Source: Ministeria vibrans ATCC 50519
Taxonomy: Eukaryota > Opisthokonta > Filasterea
Direction: 5' to 3'
Length of the DNA stretch: 64,000 bases
NCBI GenBank assembly: GCA_943704425.1
Contig: CALSCP010001275.1
Location: forward strand, 1 to 64,000
The position numbers and the translations under genes are program-made. Below, piece after piece: positions 54,054-63,779 of this stretch. Positions within the stretch are counted from its first letter, which is position 1. Each line of letters opens with the position of its first letter. The notes below the pieces were generated by a model. The model worked only from the letters and a program-made list of their open reading frames with translations. It ran no database searches and was not told the origin of the DNA.

Positions 54054-55144
54054 AGACATACGATAGAAAGACAAACACACACAGAGTTAAACAACCAGAC
54101 AGAGAGTGCAGTTACTTTGCTCAAATCGTCCTCCAGCCACTTGTACTGCGCCACAAGAACATCGTTGAGGTATGCGTTGTAGTACACTTCCGATGAGAAA
54201 CCCACAATGTGCGCCAGTCCCACATTCACTGAGTAGTACCAATTGTTGCCGCTGTTTGCCTGCATTGCATTGTTCGAAAACCTACACAGAAGTGGTGTTA
54301 TGAGCACAGCATGGGTTCTGGTGTGTGTAATACCGTTCGGTGTAGTGTGAAAAGTTGTAGGCACTCTCGTGGTTACCCAAAACTGTCACGTACGGTCGCG
54401 CAGCCGCAATCGGCTCAATCATTTCCATAAAGGAGTCGCCCACTCGGCCTACATACATGCGTGACATTCAGTGGACCAGCGAGCTCGAATGAATCGTCGA
54501 ATACAGCCGGCGTACCTTGATCGTCATTCATGTTGTACGCAAAGTCGCCAACGTGCAACACAGCGTCAAAGGCCCCCGCTGCAGACTGGGACTGCAGCAT
54601 GTCGAGTGTACGGAAGTTTTTCACACCTGCATCGCCAAAGACGGCGAATTGGATCGGCTGGTCCTTCTGCTCACATAAGACGAGGTTAGCAAGAACGACC
54701 GAGAGAACAGAAGAAAGCGTACGGCGAACGTCGTGAAGTTAAACACAGCGGAGTAGCCGCCGGAAGGAGATCCGCATCGGTAGTAGTAGACGGTGGATTC
54801 GCGCAGGGCGTCGAGAAGGGCGTTGTGGATGTAGATTGTGCGGTGGTCTGAGCCACCGTCAACAAACGTGATGTTCTCAGCGGTTACAGCGCTGGAGAGC
54901 GCCGAAGCGCTCAGACCGTACTGAACCACCGACGAACTTGTGGCAGTTGGGGTCACCCAGCTGACGGTGCGTTGCGTGACGTCGCTGCAAGAGAGAGTTT
55001 GACGTTTGTTGACGATTTTTTTGTATAATAGTATTTCTTCGCTCACCTTGTGAGGCCAATGTGGACTTGCTCAGGGCCCGACGTGACAGGAGCACCCAGT
55101 ACACTTGACAAAAGAACAACAGCGGCGATCAGAAGTCGAAGCAT
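53123..55144 (-). CDS. Purple acid phosphatase (metallophosphoesterase), secreted
   Basis: Seven exons (55144-55047, 54984-54723, 54666-54516, 54448-54334, 54281-54116, 53926-53715, 53642-53123) join in phase to give 507 residues. The N-terminus MLRLLIAAVVLLSSVLG is a signal peptide. A fibronectin-like purple acid phosphatase N-domain follows (GLTSDVTQRTVSWVTP, YYYRCGSPSGG). The catalytic domain shows all five metal-binding blocks: FGDAG, GDFAYN, GNHES, AHRPIY and AHEHSYERT, and the C-terminal YGFGHLQAVNASHLHW. The dinuclear Fe-metal centre hydrolyses phosphate monoesters at acid pH in vacuoles or outside the cell. Intron 5 holds a CA repeat. The last 60 residues are Cys-rich (CSHYC, CARRSPVQQCVDQCSC) and atypical. 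Confidence 0.93.
54008..54050. repeat. CA/GT microsatellite in a phosphatase intron
   Basis: About 21 CA units lie in the intron between exons 5 and 6 (53927-54115). Confidence 0.95.
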
Positions 55145-55160
55145 TGCAAAAACTCTGAAC

Positions 55161-55205
55161 ATTGGTCATTGGTCATTGAGTAATGAGTTCTTACTCATTT
55201 ACTCA
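55161..55205 (-). promoter_or_regulatory. Clustered CCAAT and TGAGTAA motifs upstream of the phosphatase gene
   Basis: On the gene's strand two CCAAT boxes (ATTGG on plus at 55161-55165 and 55168-55172) lie 17-28 nt before the ATG. Just upstream are three copies of TGAGTAA or its complement (55177-55183, 55191-55197, 55199-55205). CCAAT is a classical NF-Y-type element, and TGAGTAA resembles AP-1/bZIP half-sites. Function is inferred from clustering and position. Confidence 0.4.
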
Positions 55206-55351
55206 AGCAATGAAATTCTTTAATTGATCGCCAGTCGACACTCAAAGAATATGAAAGTGAGTAATAAAGCGATCGCATTATTGTCACTCTCTGCTGTCTG
55301 TCTCAGTGATGATAAAATGAAGTCAGAAGTACAATATTAGAATTATACATC

Positions 55352-56650
55352 TCAGTCTCTCGGGCATAGCCGAAGTCGTGCTCCAACAAGACGCTGTTGA
55401 ACGCGAATGGCAGGCGAGGTTACAGCGACACTTGCATTCCAGGGGACTCGAGTCAGCTGTTTCTGCCCCACTTTCGGTTTCGGTGGCGCACTAAGGGTTT
55501 TCCGCCTTGTTCGTTCTCCATACACGTAGCCTCGCTGTTGACAGCGTACTGTAAGCAGACGCCAGCGCAACCAGATCACCTTCAAGAGTGATTGGTGTCG
55601 AAATGCATCCGCGCGCGCCCGGTGCGCCTGTACATGGGAGAGCTCTGCAAGTAGGGCGCCCGTGCGTGCCCGACACTGCGCCTCACGCAGAGCTCGCTGG
55701 GCAGTCGCGCGATGCTGCCACAGTAAAAACAGGGAGCGCAGTGGGTCATGATGAGTACGGAAACACAAACGACGCGTCACCCAGTCGTCATGGAACGTCT
55801 CGGCGCGCCGACAGAGGGAGAGGGAGCGACGCCACGCTGCAAATGAGGCGTACAGGACGACGCGACGCGTTGGCTCGTCTCCCACGCTGTCTAGCAAGAC
55901 CGCCGCGCGTGCCTTGTCTTGATAGCACGTAAACCATTGGTGCCAGACACGACGAAGAAAAAAAAGACGTGCAAGACGTGCGAGGCGGCGTTTGCGTCGT
56001 CGTTGCTGAACATGGAGCGAGAGCGCCGTGAACGCGAGGCGCACAAGACGCTGACGCCCCATTGTTGCCGCCTTCACTGCGAGCAGTCGCCTGTCGCGCA
56101 TCTGCAACAAGGCTTGTTGCCACCGTCGCAGACACTGTGATTTGAGGTGTCGGTCGTGCTTGAGACGCGCAAGCTTTGCCTGGCGGCTCAACAGACAACG
56201 GTGTCTCCACTGCGTAAATCGCCTGTGCAAGAGCGCCACGCCGTCAGTGGCGGGTGTGCTTGCACTGGCAGGCCCCATACACGACGCCCAAGTGGTCCAA
56301 TACAACGCGCAGAACCCACCGTTGCTGGAAGGCGCGAAGGGCGGTTGCGAGGTGTTTCCGCTGGACGCACACTTGGCGCCAAGTCTGAAAACATCGCTGT
56401 GCCTTCTGAACTTGCTGCTGACGTGCACGAGCGCGCTGTTTCCACGCATTCCAGGCGTGCTCAATCAGTTGAAAGTGGCGCGTTACGTCAGCAAGGTCGC
56501 GTCCCTACAGAGAGACAGACAGACAGACAGATAGAAATTGAGAGAGAGAGAGAGAGAAAGATTGGCATTGATTGAATGTAAGGGACTACTCCGCACCTCA
56601 GGGTAGGCTGCCGTGTCGATTGCATCAAGTAGAGCTTTTCGGAGGGGCAT
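55352..56650 (-). CDS. Sfi1-like repeat protein (centrin-binding, centrosome/basal-body type)
   Basis: Three exons are proposed: 56650-56597, 56504-56281 and 56222-55352, totalling 382 residues in frame. The protein is basic and built of repeats with conserved Trp and aromatic residues about 30-40 apart (HAWNAWKQR, CFQTWRQVC, RRFTQWRHR, LRRWQQALLQ, VWHQWFTCYQ, SFAAWRRSL, LFLLWQHRA, WLRWRLL). This matches the pattern of Sfi1 centrin-binding helices, which form a long filament at the spindle pole, centrosome or basal body. The frame changes between exons 2 and 3. The 58-nt intron used (GT|GTATGG to TTGCACAG) restores it; an alternative donor CG|GTGGGT also works. Animal and yeast Sfi1 are longer, so this may be a short paralogue. 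Confidence 0.65.
56509..56566. repeat. GACA/GA microsatellite in the first intron of the Sfi1-like gene
   Basis: (GACA)n then (GA)n lies just upstream of the exon-2 acceptor; on the coding strand it forms the polypyrimidine tract. Confidence 0.85.
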
Positions 56651-57365
56651 GCGATAGAAGAGAATCGACTGTTTCAGTCAGACATTGGTTCTTTCCAGTC
56701 ATAGTGACAGAGTCAGGCGATTTATATTCAACCGCAGTCGATCGAAGGAACTTGACACGAACTTGACGCTCCCCTCTCCGCCTCTGTCGACTATGTGGTC
56801 CGCCAATGCCTAGCACCCTCACACGCGACGTAGCGCATCGGGTGTAAAGCGCGTCAATCACTGGTCTGCGCGTGTGCTTCTTCGGTGTGAGTGCAGAATC
56901 GTTGAGTTGATTGAGTTCAACAACGCAACGGCAGAAAAAGGAAGAAAAAGCGAAAAAAAAAGGTCTTTTGGTTGCGACCTGTGGGCAAGGGCCACGTTCC
57001 CTACCGAGCGCCAATTGGTGCCCTGTGTAACAGCCTTCGCGTCGCGCTGAACAAGTGCTCTCCAGGCTTCAGTGCGTCGACTCCCTTATTTTTATTGCTA
57101 GCGTTTTTTTCACCACGTTGGGGTGTTGGGTTAGGGTGAACGAAAAACAGTTACAGTCTGCGCCATCGTTTGCGCATTGCTTTGAGATCGATACATATTG
57201 GTCAGAATACTGAGAATAGTGGTGTTCCAGCCATCGTTTGGCGCGTGGTGTGTTTTGGTTGCGAATCGGACCCAGTCAAAACCGCATCGGACTGGAATTT
57301 GCCATTTCTGGTTGAGTACACAAACTCAAAGTGTCTCAAAACATTTCTTGCCCACACCGTTGACC
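56651..57365. other. Divergent spacer upstream of the Sfi1-like and Gln-rich genes
   Basis: These 715 bp lie between two divergent starts. They contain T/A runs, a short telomere-like GGGTTAGGGT at about 57128-57137, and, before 57366, an open but ATG-less extension of the downstream frame back to about 57198. No separate gene is supported. Confidence 0.5.
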
Positions 57366-58979
57366 ATGCTGGCTGCATGTACATGTGGCACGTGCAAAGA
57401 GGGTGCCCTGTCGCCACGCATGATGCTGCGGTTGGAGCAAGTTGCCCGATACGCTGCCGATCAGATTCTGCTCACGATGCCCCAGTTTCAGAGGCGCGTT
57501 GGGCTCGATCTGAGTTCCGTAGACACGCCTTTCCTTATGTCGTTTGTCCCCAGCGCCCAGCGCCTCACCGTGTTCAAGTCGTTCGCGTGCGGTTGGCACC
57601 AGCTTCTTGTGTTGACGGCTGAGCTGCTGCGCGATGGGGCCATCCCGTTTGCGCGCGACATCGACGCCGCCATGCTCACCCACAAGATATGCAACCGCCT
57701 GTACTCCCAGCACTTCCTGCGCGCCGGCGGCCAGGCCAAGCACGCCCTTGACGGAGTCTTGCATCTCGCGGCGCGAAACTCTGTCCCTGTCAAAGACCGA
57801 GAAGAAAACGCCCAGCTCCCCATCTGCGCCCGCGACACCGACTACGTTAACACCTTCCACCACCTTGTGCGGGACGCGGACGCCTCTCGCGGACCCTATT
57901 TTGCGACCGTCTCAAAAGGACGCCCGAAACTCCCGACGGAACCCGCGTCGTTAGCAGCACCGCGAGACCGCCCAGACCCACCAAGGGCCCCCTCATTGCC
58001 AATGCCCCCAACCCCCACTGCTGCGGATCCCCAACAAAACGACATGTGCCCCTTCTCGAATTTTTCTGGTAAAGAAAAACAACGTGAATTTTCCAAACGA
58101 CGAGAACAGCGCAAGCAGCAGCCGCAACAAGAGCAGCACCAGCGGCATCAACATGAACAGAAACAACAACCACGGCGGCGGCAGCAGAAACAGCCACAGC
58201 AACAGCAACAAAAGCAAGATCAACAACAACGACAACAACAACAACAACATCAACAACGACAACAGCAGGAACAACAGCAACAGCAACAGCAAGAACTTCA
58301 ACAACAGCAACAGCGACACCTCCAACAACTGGCGCAACCCGCTCCGACAGCAGCGGCAGCAGCAGCAGCAGCAACAACACTGCCACAGTATGCATCATAC
58401 CCTGTGCACCAATTGCATCCACTCCCACACGCCCAACAACAGCAGCAGCACCACCAACTTCAGTACCCCACCCCATACCCTCCGTGTCTTGCCCAACACG
58501 GCCGTAGCAGTTCCGACCCGCGCACCCTCCGTCTTCTTCACGCGCGCATGGAGCAACTGCACACCCAGCAGATGCACCAGCGCCAAGCAGCGCTTTGCCA
58601 GAATCGCGGTCTTGCCTACACCTCGACACCCGTCCCCTACACCGTGCCCGTCTGCCCCGCCAACTATCACTATCCTCACACCTACTACACCGCAGCACCC
58701 AGCGCCAGCATGAGCAGCAGCAGCAGCAGCATCTGCGACGGCAGTTCCGGCATCTTCTCCGACACGTCCACTCAAGTCGGCCGTGTCCCCTTTGCCGCCA
58801 GCGTCGCCTCCGCGTCAACCGCCTACCAGCCCTCCGTCGCACCCGCTGCCCCCGCCCTGCCCTTGTCCACTCCGCCCCCCACGATCACTGCACCTGCTTC
58901 GCCCCCCCGGCCGTCTCTCTTCCGCTCCGTCTCAGCCCACGATGTTGTGCCTTGGTCTGGCGCTGCCCATTTCCCGTGA
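57366..58979 (+). CDS. Unrecognised protein: conserved-looking N-terminus, Gln-rich disordered C-terminus
   Basis: The ATG at 57366 gives 537 residues in one exon. Residues 1-190 look globular and mostly helical, starting with a Cys motif CTCGTC and then LRLEQVARYAADQIL, FMSFVPSAQRLTVF, LTHKICNRLYSQHFLR. After about residue 200 the protein is low complexity: Pro/Arg segments, about 100 residues dominated by Gln with Arg/His/Lys (58110-58330), an Ala run, and a Tyr/Pro/Ser-rich tail. This is like transcriptional or RNA-granule regulators, but no named domain is identified. Upstream in-frame sequence lacks ATG, so 57366 is preferred. Confidence 0.65.
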   Translation: MLAACTCGTCKEGALSPRMMLRLEQVARYAADQILLTMPQFQRRVGLDLSSVDTPFLMSFVPSAQRLTVFKSFACGWHQLLVLTAELLRDGAIPFARDIDAAMLTHKICNRLYSQHFLRAGGQAKHALDGVLHLAARNSVPVKDREENAQLPICARDTDYVNTFHHLVRDADASRGPYFATVSKGRPKLPTEPASLAAPRDRPDPPRAPSLPMPPTPTAADPQQNDMCPFSNFSGKEKQREFSKRREQRKQQPQQEQHQRHQHEQKQQPRRRQQKQPQQQQQKQDQQQRQQQQQHQQRQQQEQQQQQQQELQQQQQRHLQQLAQPAPTAAAAAAAATTLPQYASYPVHQLHPLPHAQQQQQHHQLQYPTPYPPCLAQHGRSSSDPRTLRLLHARMEQLHTQQMHQRQAALCQNRGLAYTSTPVPYTVPVCPANYHYPHTYYTAAPSASMSSSSSSICDGSSGIFSDTSTQVGRVPFAASVASASTAYQPSVAPAAPALPLSTPPPTITAPASPPRPSLFRSVSAHDVVPWSGAAHFP

Positions 58980-59378
58980 CATATATTCATCACACACATT
59001 TTTCTCAATGCACACCATATCAATAACCAAATAGCTATTATAGCTTACGCATAACTCTAAACTCACCTAAGGTCTTAGAAGTTAGAATGACTTTCTGCCT
59101 TTGTTCTTTTTCATTTCTTTCAATATCAATCATAAATGAATGATTGGAGTGCCAAGTTCAAAAATCAAAACTAATAATCAAGTCTACAATATTTTTTTGC
59201 CGTTGCCCGGGCCAACGTCAAACCTAGTCCGTCTCACGCGACACTTGACCTCCGCAACAAACCGGGATTCTTTTCTTCTACATTTGGCGACCAGGCGTAC
59301 CCACGCAGACACACCCGAGGGTCTACAACAAGTCGTATAGTTTTTCGTTCGCTTTTCGTACCAACAGCGTTTGAAACA
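58980..59378. other. Intergenic spacer upstream of the Cys-rich gene
   Basis: These 399 bp are AT-rich near 59030-59190 and must contain the 3' UTR of the Gln-rich gene and the promoter of the Cys-rich gene. No motif or RNA gene is recognised. Confidence 0.55.
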
Positions 59379-60002
59379 ATGAGCGACTCTTCGGGCGAAA
59401 TTCCAACTGCTGCCATTGTGGCGATTGCTGTTGGTGCTTGGGCGGTGCTTTTGTTTGGAGTGTGGCTCGTGCGACGGTGCATGCGCGACCGAGGGAGGAC
59501 GTGCCTGCCAGAGGGCACTCAGTGTCAGAAGGAGACGTGTTGTCCCTGCTGTCGACGCTGCTTCCAACTCACCTTCGACGACGTGGCCATGAAGTGCGAA
59601 CAGTTCCACTGCAAATGTCCCACCCCACGCGACTGCCTTCCGAGAAAGTGCGCCTGTCCCAACCCATTGGAACTCTGTGCCAGATGTCGCTGTCCCGACG
59701 CCGACTGCTTCACTTCATGCTTTGACAAGTGCAAGTGCACACTCCCCGGCTGTCCTTCCTGCGAGTGTCCCAAGTGCCCCACTTTCTCATGTCCCTCGTG
59801 CAAGTGCCCCTCCATCAAGTGTCCCACCTGCAAGTGCCCGGCCTGCACCTGTCCAACTTGTCCTGCCTGCTCACTTCCCGAATGCGATATCCAGTGTCAG
59901 CTGCCCGACCTCACTCTCTGTCTCCAGTGTTTGCTTTGCGTGCGTGTCGAACGCGCCCCTGCCGGTGCTGGTGATGCAAGAGGTGCTGTCGAAGAGGTGT
60001 AA
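59379..60002 (+). CDS. Single-pass membrane protein with 40-cysteine CPxC-rich tail
   Basis: One exon encodes 207 residues. A short acidic N-terminus is followed by one transmembrane helix (about residues 11-31, AAIVAIAVGAWAVLLFGVWLV) and then RRCMRDRGR. The positive residues after the helix predict the tail faces the cytosol. All 40 cysteines lie after the helix, first in clustered CC/CPCC motifs (ETCCPCCRRC) and then in a regular run of CPxCKCP-type units (for example CPSCKCPSIKCPTCKCP). There is no signal peptidase site. Regular Cys-Pro spacing in a cytosolic tail suggests metal binding (metallothionein-like) or palmitoylation rather than disulfides. No family recognised. Its AATAAA overlaps the convergent MFS gene's end. 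Confidence 0.75.
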   Translation: MSDSSGEIPTAAIVAIAVGAWAVLLFGVWLVRRCMRDRGRTCLPEGTQCQKETCCPCCRRCFQLTFDDVAMKCEQFHCKCPTPRDCLPRKCACPNPLELCARCRCPDADCFTSCFDKCKCTLPGCPSCECPKCPTFSCPSCKCPSIKCPTCKCPACTCPTCPACSLPECDIQCQLPDLTLCLQCLLCVRVERAPAGAGDARGAVEEV

Positions 60003-60098
60003 AGCTGTGGTCTTTGTGTATCAAGTTTATTTTTGTAGATGAATGTAATAATGATGGTGTTGTAAGACGAAAGTTTAAAAGAATTAGTGAATTATTCA

Positions 60099-60677
60099 TC
60101 ACTTTAATAAAGGTCTCTTGGCTTCGTTGTACAGCACAACATGGCCGTCATCGTCATCATCATCCGAGTCACTGTGTCCATCCTCCACGCGCGCTCCACT
60201 GTCGCGTCCCTTTTCATCATCACCGCGTGCCCCGTCGTCTTCGTCTGAATCTTCCAACAACCCTCCACTGCTCTTGAGTACACTCAACTCAATGGTTTGC
60301 GACTGATGACTCGTCTCCCTCTCCCCTGCCCTCGTCTTCTTCTTCTCCTTCTTTTGCAGCGCCCTCTTCTGTCGATTCTTCTCCGCCAGTGTCCCATAAG
60401 CACGTGTTGCCTTCGCCGCATTCAACTCGGGATTGGTCACAAGTACATCCGACGGCCCAGGAGTATCACTCTCACTCCCACTCTCACTGCCTCCACTCTC
60501 CTTGCCCTTCCCCCTCACTCGAGTACCACCTTTCCCTCCTTTACTCTTCCCGCTTCGTGTTGTGCTCACTTGTTCCAACGAGTCTTCGCTCTGTGATCCT
60601 TTCACATCCGCTTCCAATTGTGCGTACTTTCGGCGGTTCTCATCCTGCCAAACAGATTAGTATATTAATTGAGATAC

Positions 60678-60715
<38 letters not shown>

Positions 60716-61343
60716 TTACCTCTGAGAGAGTTGAGACTTCGAACCATTTGCGCAAGAAGAAAATGGAAATGGGGCCAATGAAACTGACACCACCTACAAA
60801 AAACAATTGAAAGACGATTAATGTAAAAAAAAAGTATTTTGTCTGCGTACCGATGGCGAGCCAAATAAAAGCGGGTTGAGGGCAGTTATTGCAAGTGCTA
60901 TTGGATAAAGAAATAAAAAGAGAGAGGAGGGATAGGTGATGTGTGTGTGTGTGTTAGAATATAGGAGAGAACTGAAGTGAGGGGTTACTCTGAAGGGGAC
61001 GCTGATGATGATGCTGTTGAGTTCGTAGTAGCTAGGGTCGCGGGACAGTGACCGGGACAGAAAGAAGCAAGAAGAATACCCGCAAAGGGACCCACAAAGA
61101 ACTTTGCAAGGAACATGGGGGTGGAGGCCAGGGCGGCAAAGACACCCTCATCGCCAGACGGGGACAGGGCCATTACGTAGTCGTACAAGCGCGGGGAGTA
61201 AATGGCCTCGCCGACCGACAGGATCACAATGAACGCAATGGTGGCTAACGAGGAGAGTGGCAGTCAGCAAGTGAGCGACAGTCAGTGAGAGAGAGAGAAT
61301 GGGTGAGAGAAAAATATAGTGCACGTGTGTGTGTGTGTGTGTG

Positions 61344-61384
<41 letters not shown>

Positions 61385-62825
61385 CAGAGCTGGCGAAAAA
61401 GTGAAACAGTTACAGTGAATGGGTGCGTCAAGTGGGGAATATGCGCAATACGTGAGTTGGAGTGTTGTTGTGTAATCTATAATAATTATTATTATAGTAC
61501 CAGCAATGGTGGGAAACATGAGAATGAAAGTAGACGCACACACGATCGAACTGCCAAAGATAATCACAGGAATGTGCGGTAAATGTCGGGCGGATGCAGA
61601 AATAATCGGCACAAGAAAACTAAAAAGTCACAAAAAATGTCAGTCTCACTGTCCAAAATGTAACGTATTGTAATGTTTTTTTTTGTTGTTCTCACATAAT
61701 CAGTAGAGGGTTGATTCCAATGATGGAACCCCACGCGTGAGAATGAAACATTCGCTCAAAGTACTAGTTGAACAAAGAAATGAGAAATAAGCAAAGTGAG
61801 GAGAAAGAAACAAAAGAGAGAGAGAGAAAGAGAAAGAACGAAAGAGAGAGAGAGAAAGAAAGAGAGAGAAAGAAAGAGAGAGAGAGAGAAAGAAAGAAAT
61901 AAAGAAAGAAAGAGAGAGAGAGAAAGAAAGAGAGAGAGAGAGAGAAAGAAAGAGAGAGAGAGAGAAGAAAGAAAGAAAGAGAGAGAGAGACAAAGTGATA
62001 GAGAGAGAAACAAAGTGATAGAGAGAGAAAAAGAAAAAAGTGATAGAGAGGAGAAAGAAACAAAAAGAATTTGAATTTGAGTTCCTTTTTGTGGAATACT
62101 TTTGGGAAGCCAGAATCGAGAACACGATAGATAATACGGACTATCATCACAGAAATCATAAAGATACATAACCTAATCACAATCAGACAAGTCAAAATAA
62201 GAGATTAAGAACAAAAAAGAACATTAATAAATATATTTTTGGTTTTGTTTTGCTGTACCGGACAAAATACTGATTTGAAACGGAGCGACGGATTCGCTTC
62301 AAAAAGTTCTCTTTGGTCTGTTCAAATTTCTTGAAAGAGCCGTCTGATTGGACGTCAATGTTACGAAAGGAGAAGATGGCAAACTGTAAGAAAAAGGGAA
62401 TGAGAGATGGAGAGAGAAAAAACGAGAAAGACAGAGAGAATGAGTATTGTTTACGAGAAGAGCACACGCAGTGGTGAAAATGGTTGAGAAGATGAGAATG
62501 CGCTGGGCGGAGAACTGGGAGCCAAAAAGACGGACGCCAGTGGTGTTTGCAGGGCATTTGGTGGAGTCGGAGAGGTCTTTGCAGCTGAGCGTGTCCAGAA
62601 CAAGTGTCGTTACATTGACTGAGTAATATAGAAAGAGAGGGAGAGAGAGAAAGAAGGGAACAACGTGTGTGTGTGTGTGTGAGAATGCCTCTTGTTGTGT
62701 TGTGTGTCTTACAGGCGACAAGAGCTGCGACATTCATGACAACGTAAAAGAGTCCGTATGCAACTGTGGATGTTTTGTGGTTCGTGTATCGCTTGATTCC
62801 AATAGTAAGCACTGTAAAGATGCAA

Positions 62826-62857
<32 letters not shown>

Positions 62858-63779
62858 AGGCGTGAGATGGAAAGCACATCATTTTGAGTGAGGTGTCTGA
62901 CCTGGGATGGCAAGCGCATCGGTGACGGGGAGGATGGCGTAGAGAGCGAGGTAGATGAGAGCGACATCACGAGCGGCAAAGAGCATGATGCGTCCTACAA
63001 GGCCAAAGAAGAGGCCAATAATAAGGGAGGTGCGCACACCCACGGCGTCAACCATGGAGCCAAGGATGAGCGAGACAAGACCGATCATGAGCCCGTGGAT
63101 TCCGTAGACCCATCCCGCCTCGCTGTCCGTCAGACCAAACTCCTCTGCAAAGATTGTTTTATTTGTTAAAGCAAGGCAAACTTTGTGCGTGTGTGTGCAC
63201 ACATTCCTCGTTTGATATGAAAATAGGGACAAAGAGGGAGTGCCCAAGTTGTGCTGTACATCGCGTCTTACTCGAGAGATACAGCGTAAGGTTGGTCATG
63301 ATGGCAAAGTAGGAGTAGGCAGAGAGGAACTTGATGATGTAGATGATCCAGAGCTCGTAAGGAGCGCCACTGTGTGGTGGAGAGAGAGAGTTCAAGAGTT
63401 CAAGAGTTCAAGAGTTCAAGAGAGAGTTCAAGAGAGAGAGTTCAAGAGAGAGTTCAAGAGTTCAAGAGTTCAAGAGTTCAAGAGAGAGTTCAAGAGAGAG
63501 AGTTCAAGAGAGAGAGAGAGAGTTCAAGAGTTCAAGAGAGAGAGAGAGTTCAAGAGTTCAAGAGTTCAAGAGAGAGAGAGAGAGAAAGAGAGAAAGACGA
63601 CAATGCTCAAAAGTAAGAAACAAAAATAGAGCAATTATGAGCGATTTTTTCAAGACGAACCGTAGATCAGACCAGCCTCGCCAGGGCCACGGAAAGGCAA
63701 CACACGACTGTTTTGTTCGCTCCCAGCGCGTTTCATTGGGCACCGACGTGGTTTCGTCGGCGTTGTCTGGGGGCGCCAT
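60099..63779 (-). CDS. Major facilitator superfamily transporter
   Basis: Thirteen exons join in frame to give 676 residues: 63779-63661, 63369-63272, 63144-62902, 62811-62713, 62618-62455, 62383-62259, 62172-62100, 61763-61696, 61619-61501, 61244-60989, 60897-60851, 60793-60720, 60644-60099 (TGA). About 11-12 membrane helices are visible: YELWIIYIIKFLSAYSYF, the MFS loop GSMVDAVGVRTS, LIYLALYAILPVTDALAIP, RILIFSTIFTTACALLFAIFSF, IFMISVMIVRIIYRVLDSGFPKYF, GSIIGINPLLIIFLVPI, IVILSVGEAIYSPRLYDYV and others. The family moves small solutes by a rocker-switch; the GEAxYSPRLYDY motif matches a eukaryotic/fungal-type MFS clade of unknown substrate. The last 180 residues are a cytosolic tail, acidic and Ser-rich, ending KRPLLK. 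The exon 62172-62100 is only 73 nt and easily missed. The first donor (CG|GTTCGT) is weak. Confidence 0.88.
60106..60111 (+). terminator. Poly(A) signal of the Cys-rich gene, inside the convergent MFS coding region
   Basis: AATAAA lies 104 nt after the Cys-rich gene's stop and a few bases inside the last codons of the MFS gene (stop at 60101-60099). Confidence 0.45.
61325..61382. repeat. GT/CA microsatellite in an MFS intron
   Basis: Two (GT)n runs separated by AG lie in the intron 61245-61500. Similar shorter GT runs occur at 62664-62682 and 62824-62856 in other introns of the same gene. Confidence 0.9.
61796..62066. repeat. GA-rich microsatellite/satellite in an MFS intron
   Basis: A (GA)n and GAAA array ends in GAGAGAGAAACAAAGTGATAGA-type words (61975-62066). 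It sits in intron 61764-62099. Flanking exons join in phase (SGFPK|YFERMF), so the assembly through this tract looks sound. Confidence 0.85.
63380..63598. repeat. GAGTTCAA satellite in the first MFS intron
   Basis: Tandem 8-bp GAGTTCAA units, with variable inserted GA dinucleotides (GAGAGAGTTCAA, GAGAGAGAGTTCAA), fill about 220 bp of the 291-nt intron 63370-63660. It was not seen elsewhere in the window. Confidence 0.9.

Noticed and set aside
57128-57137. Telomere-like GGGTTAGGGT
   Set aside because: A single short copy with no array; expected by chance.
61764-62258. MFS frame break across the GA-rich intron
   Set aside because: It first looked like the other GA-tract conflicts, but a 73-nt exon (62172-62100) encoding LCIFMISVMIVRIIYRVLDSG restores the frame exactly.
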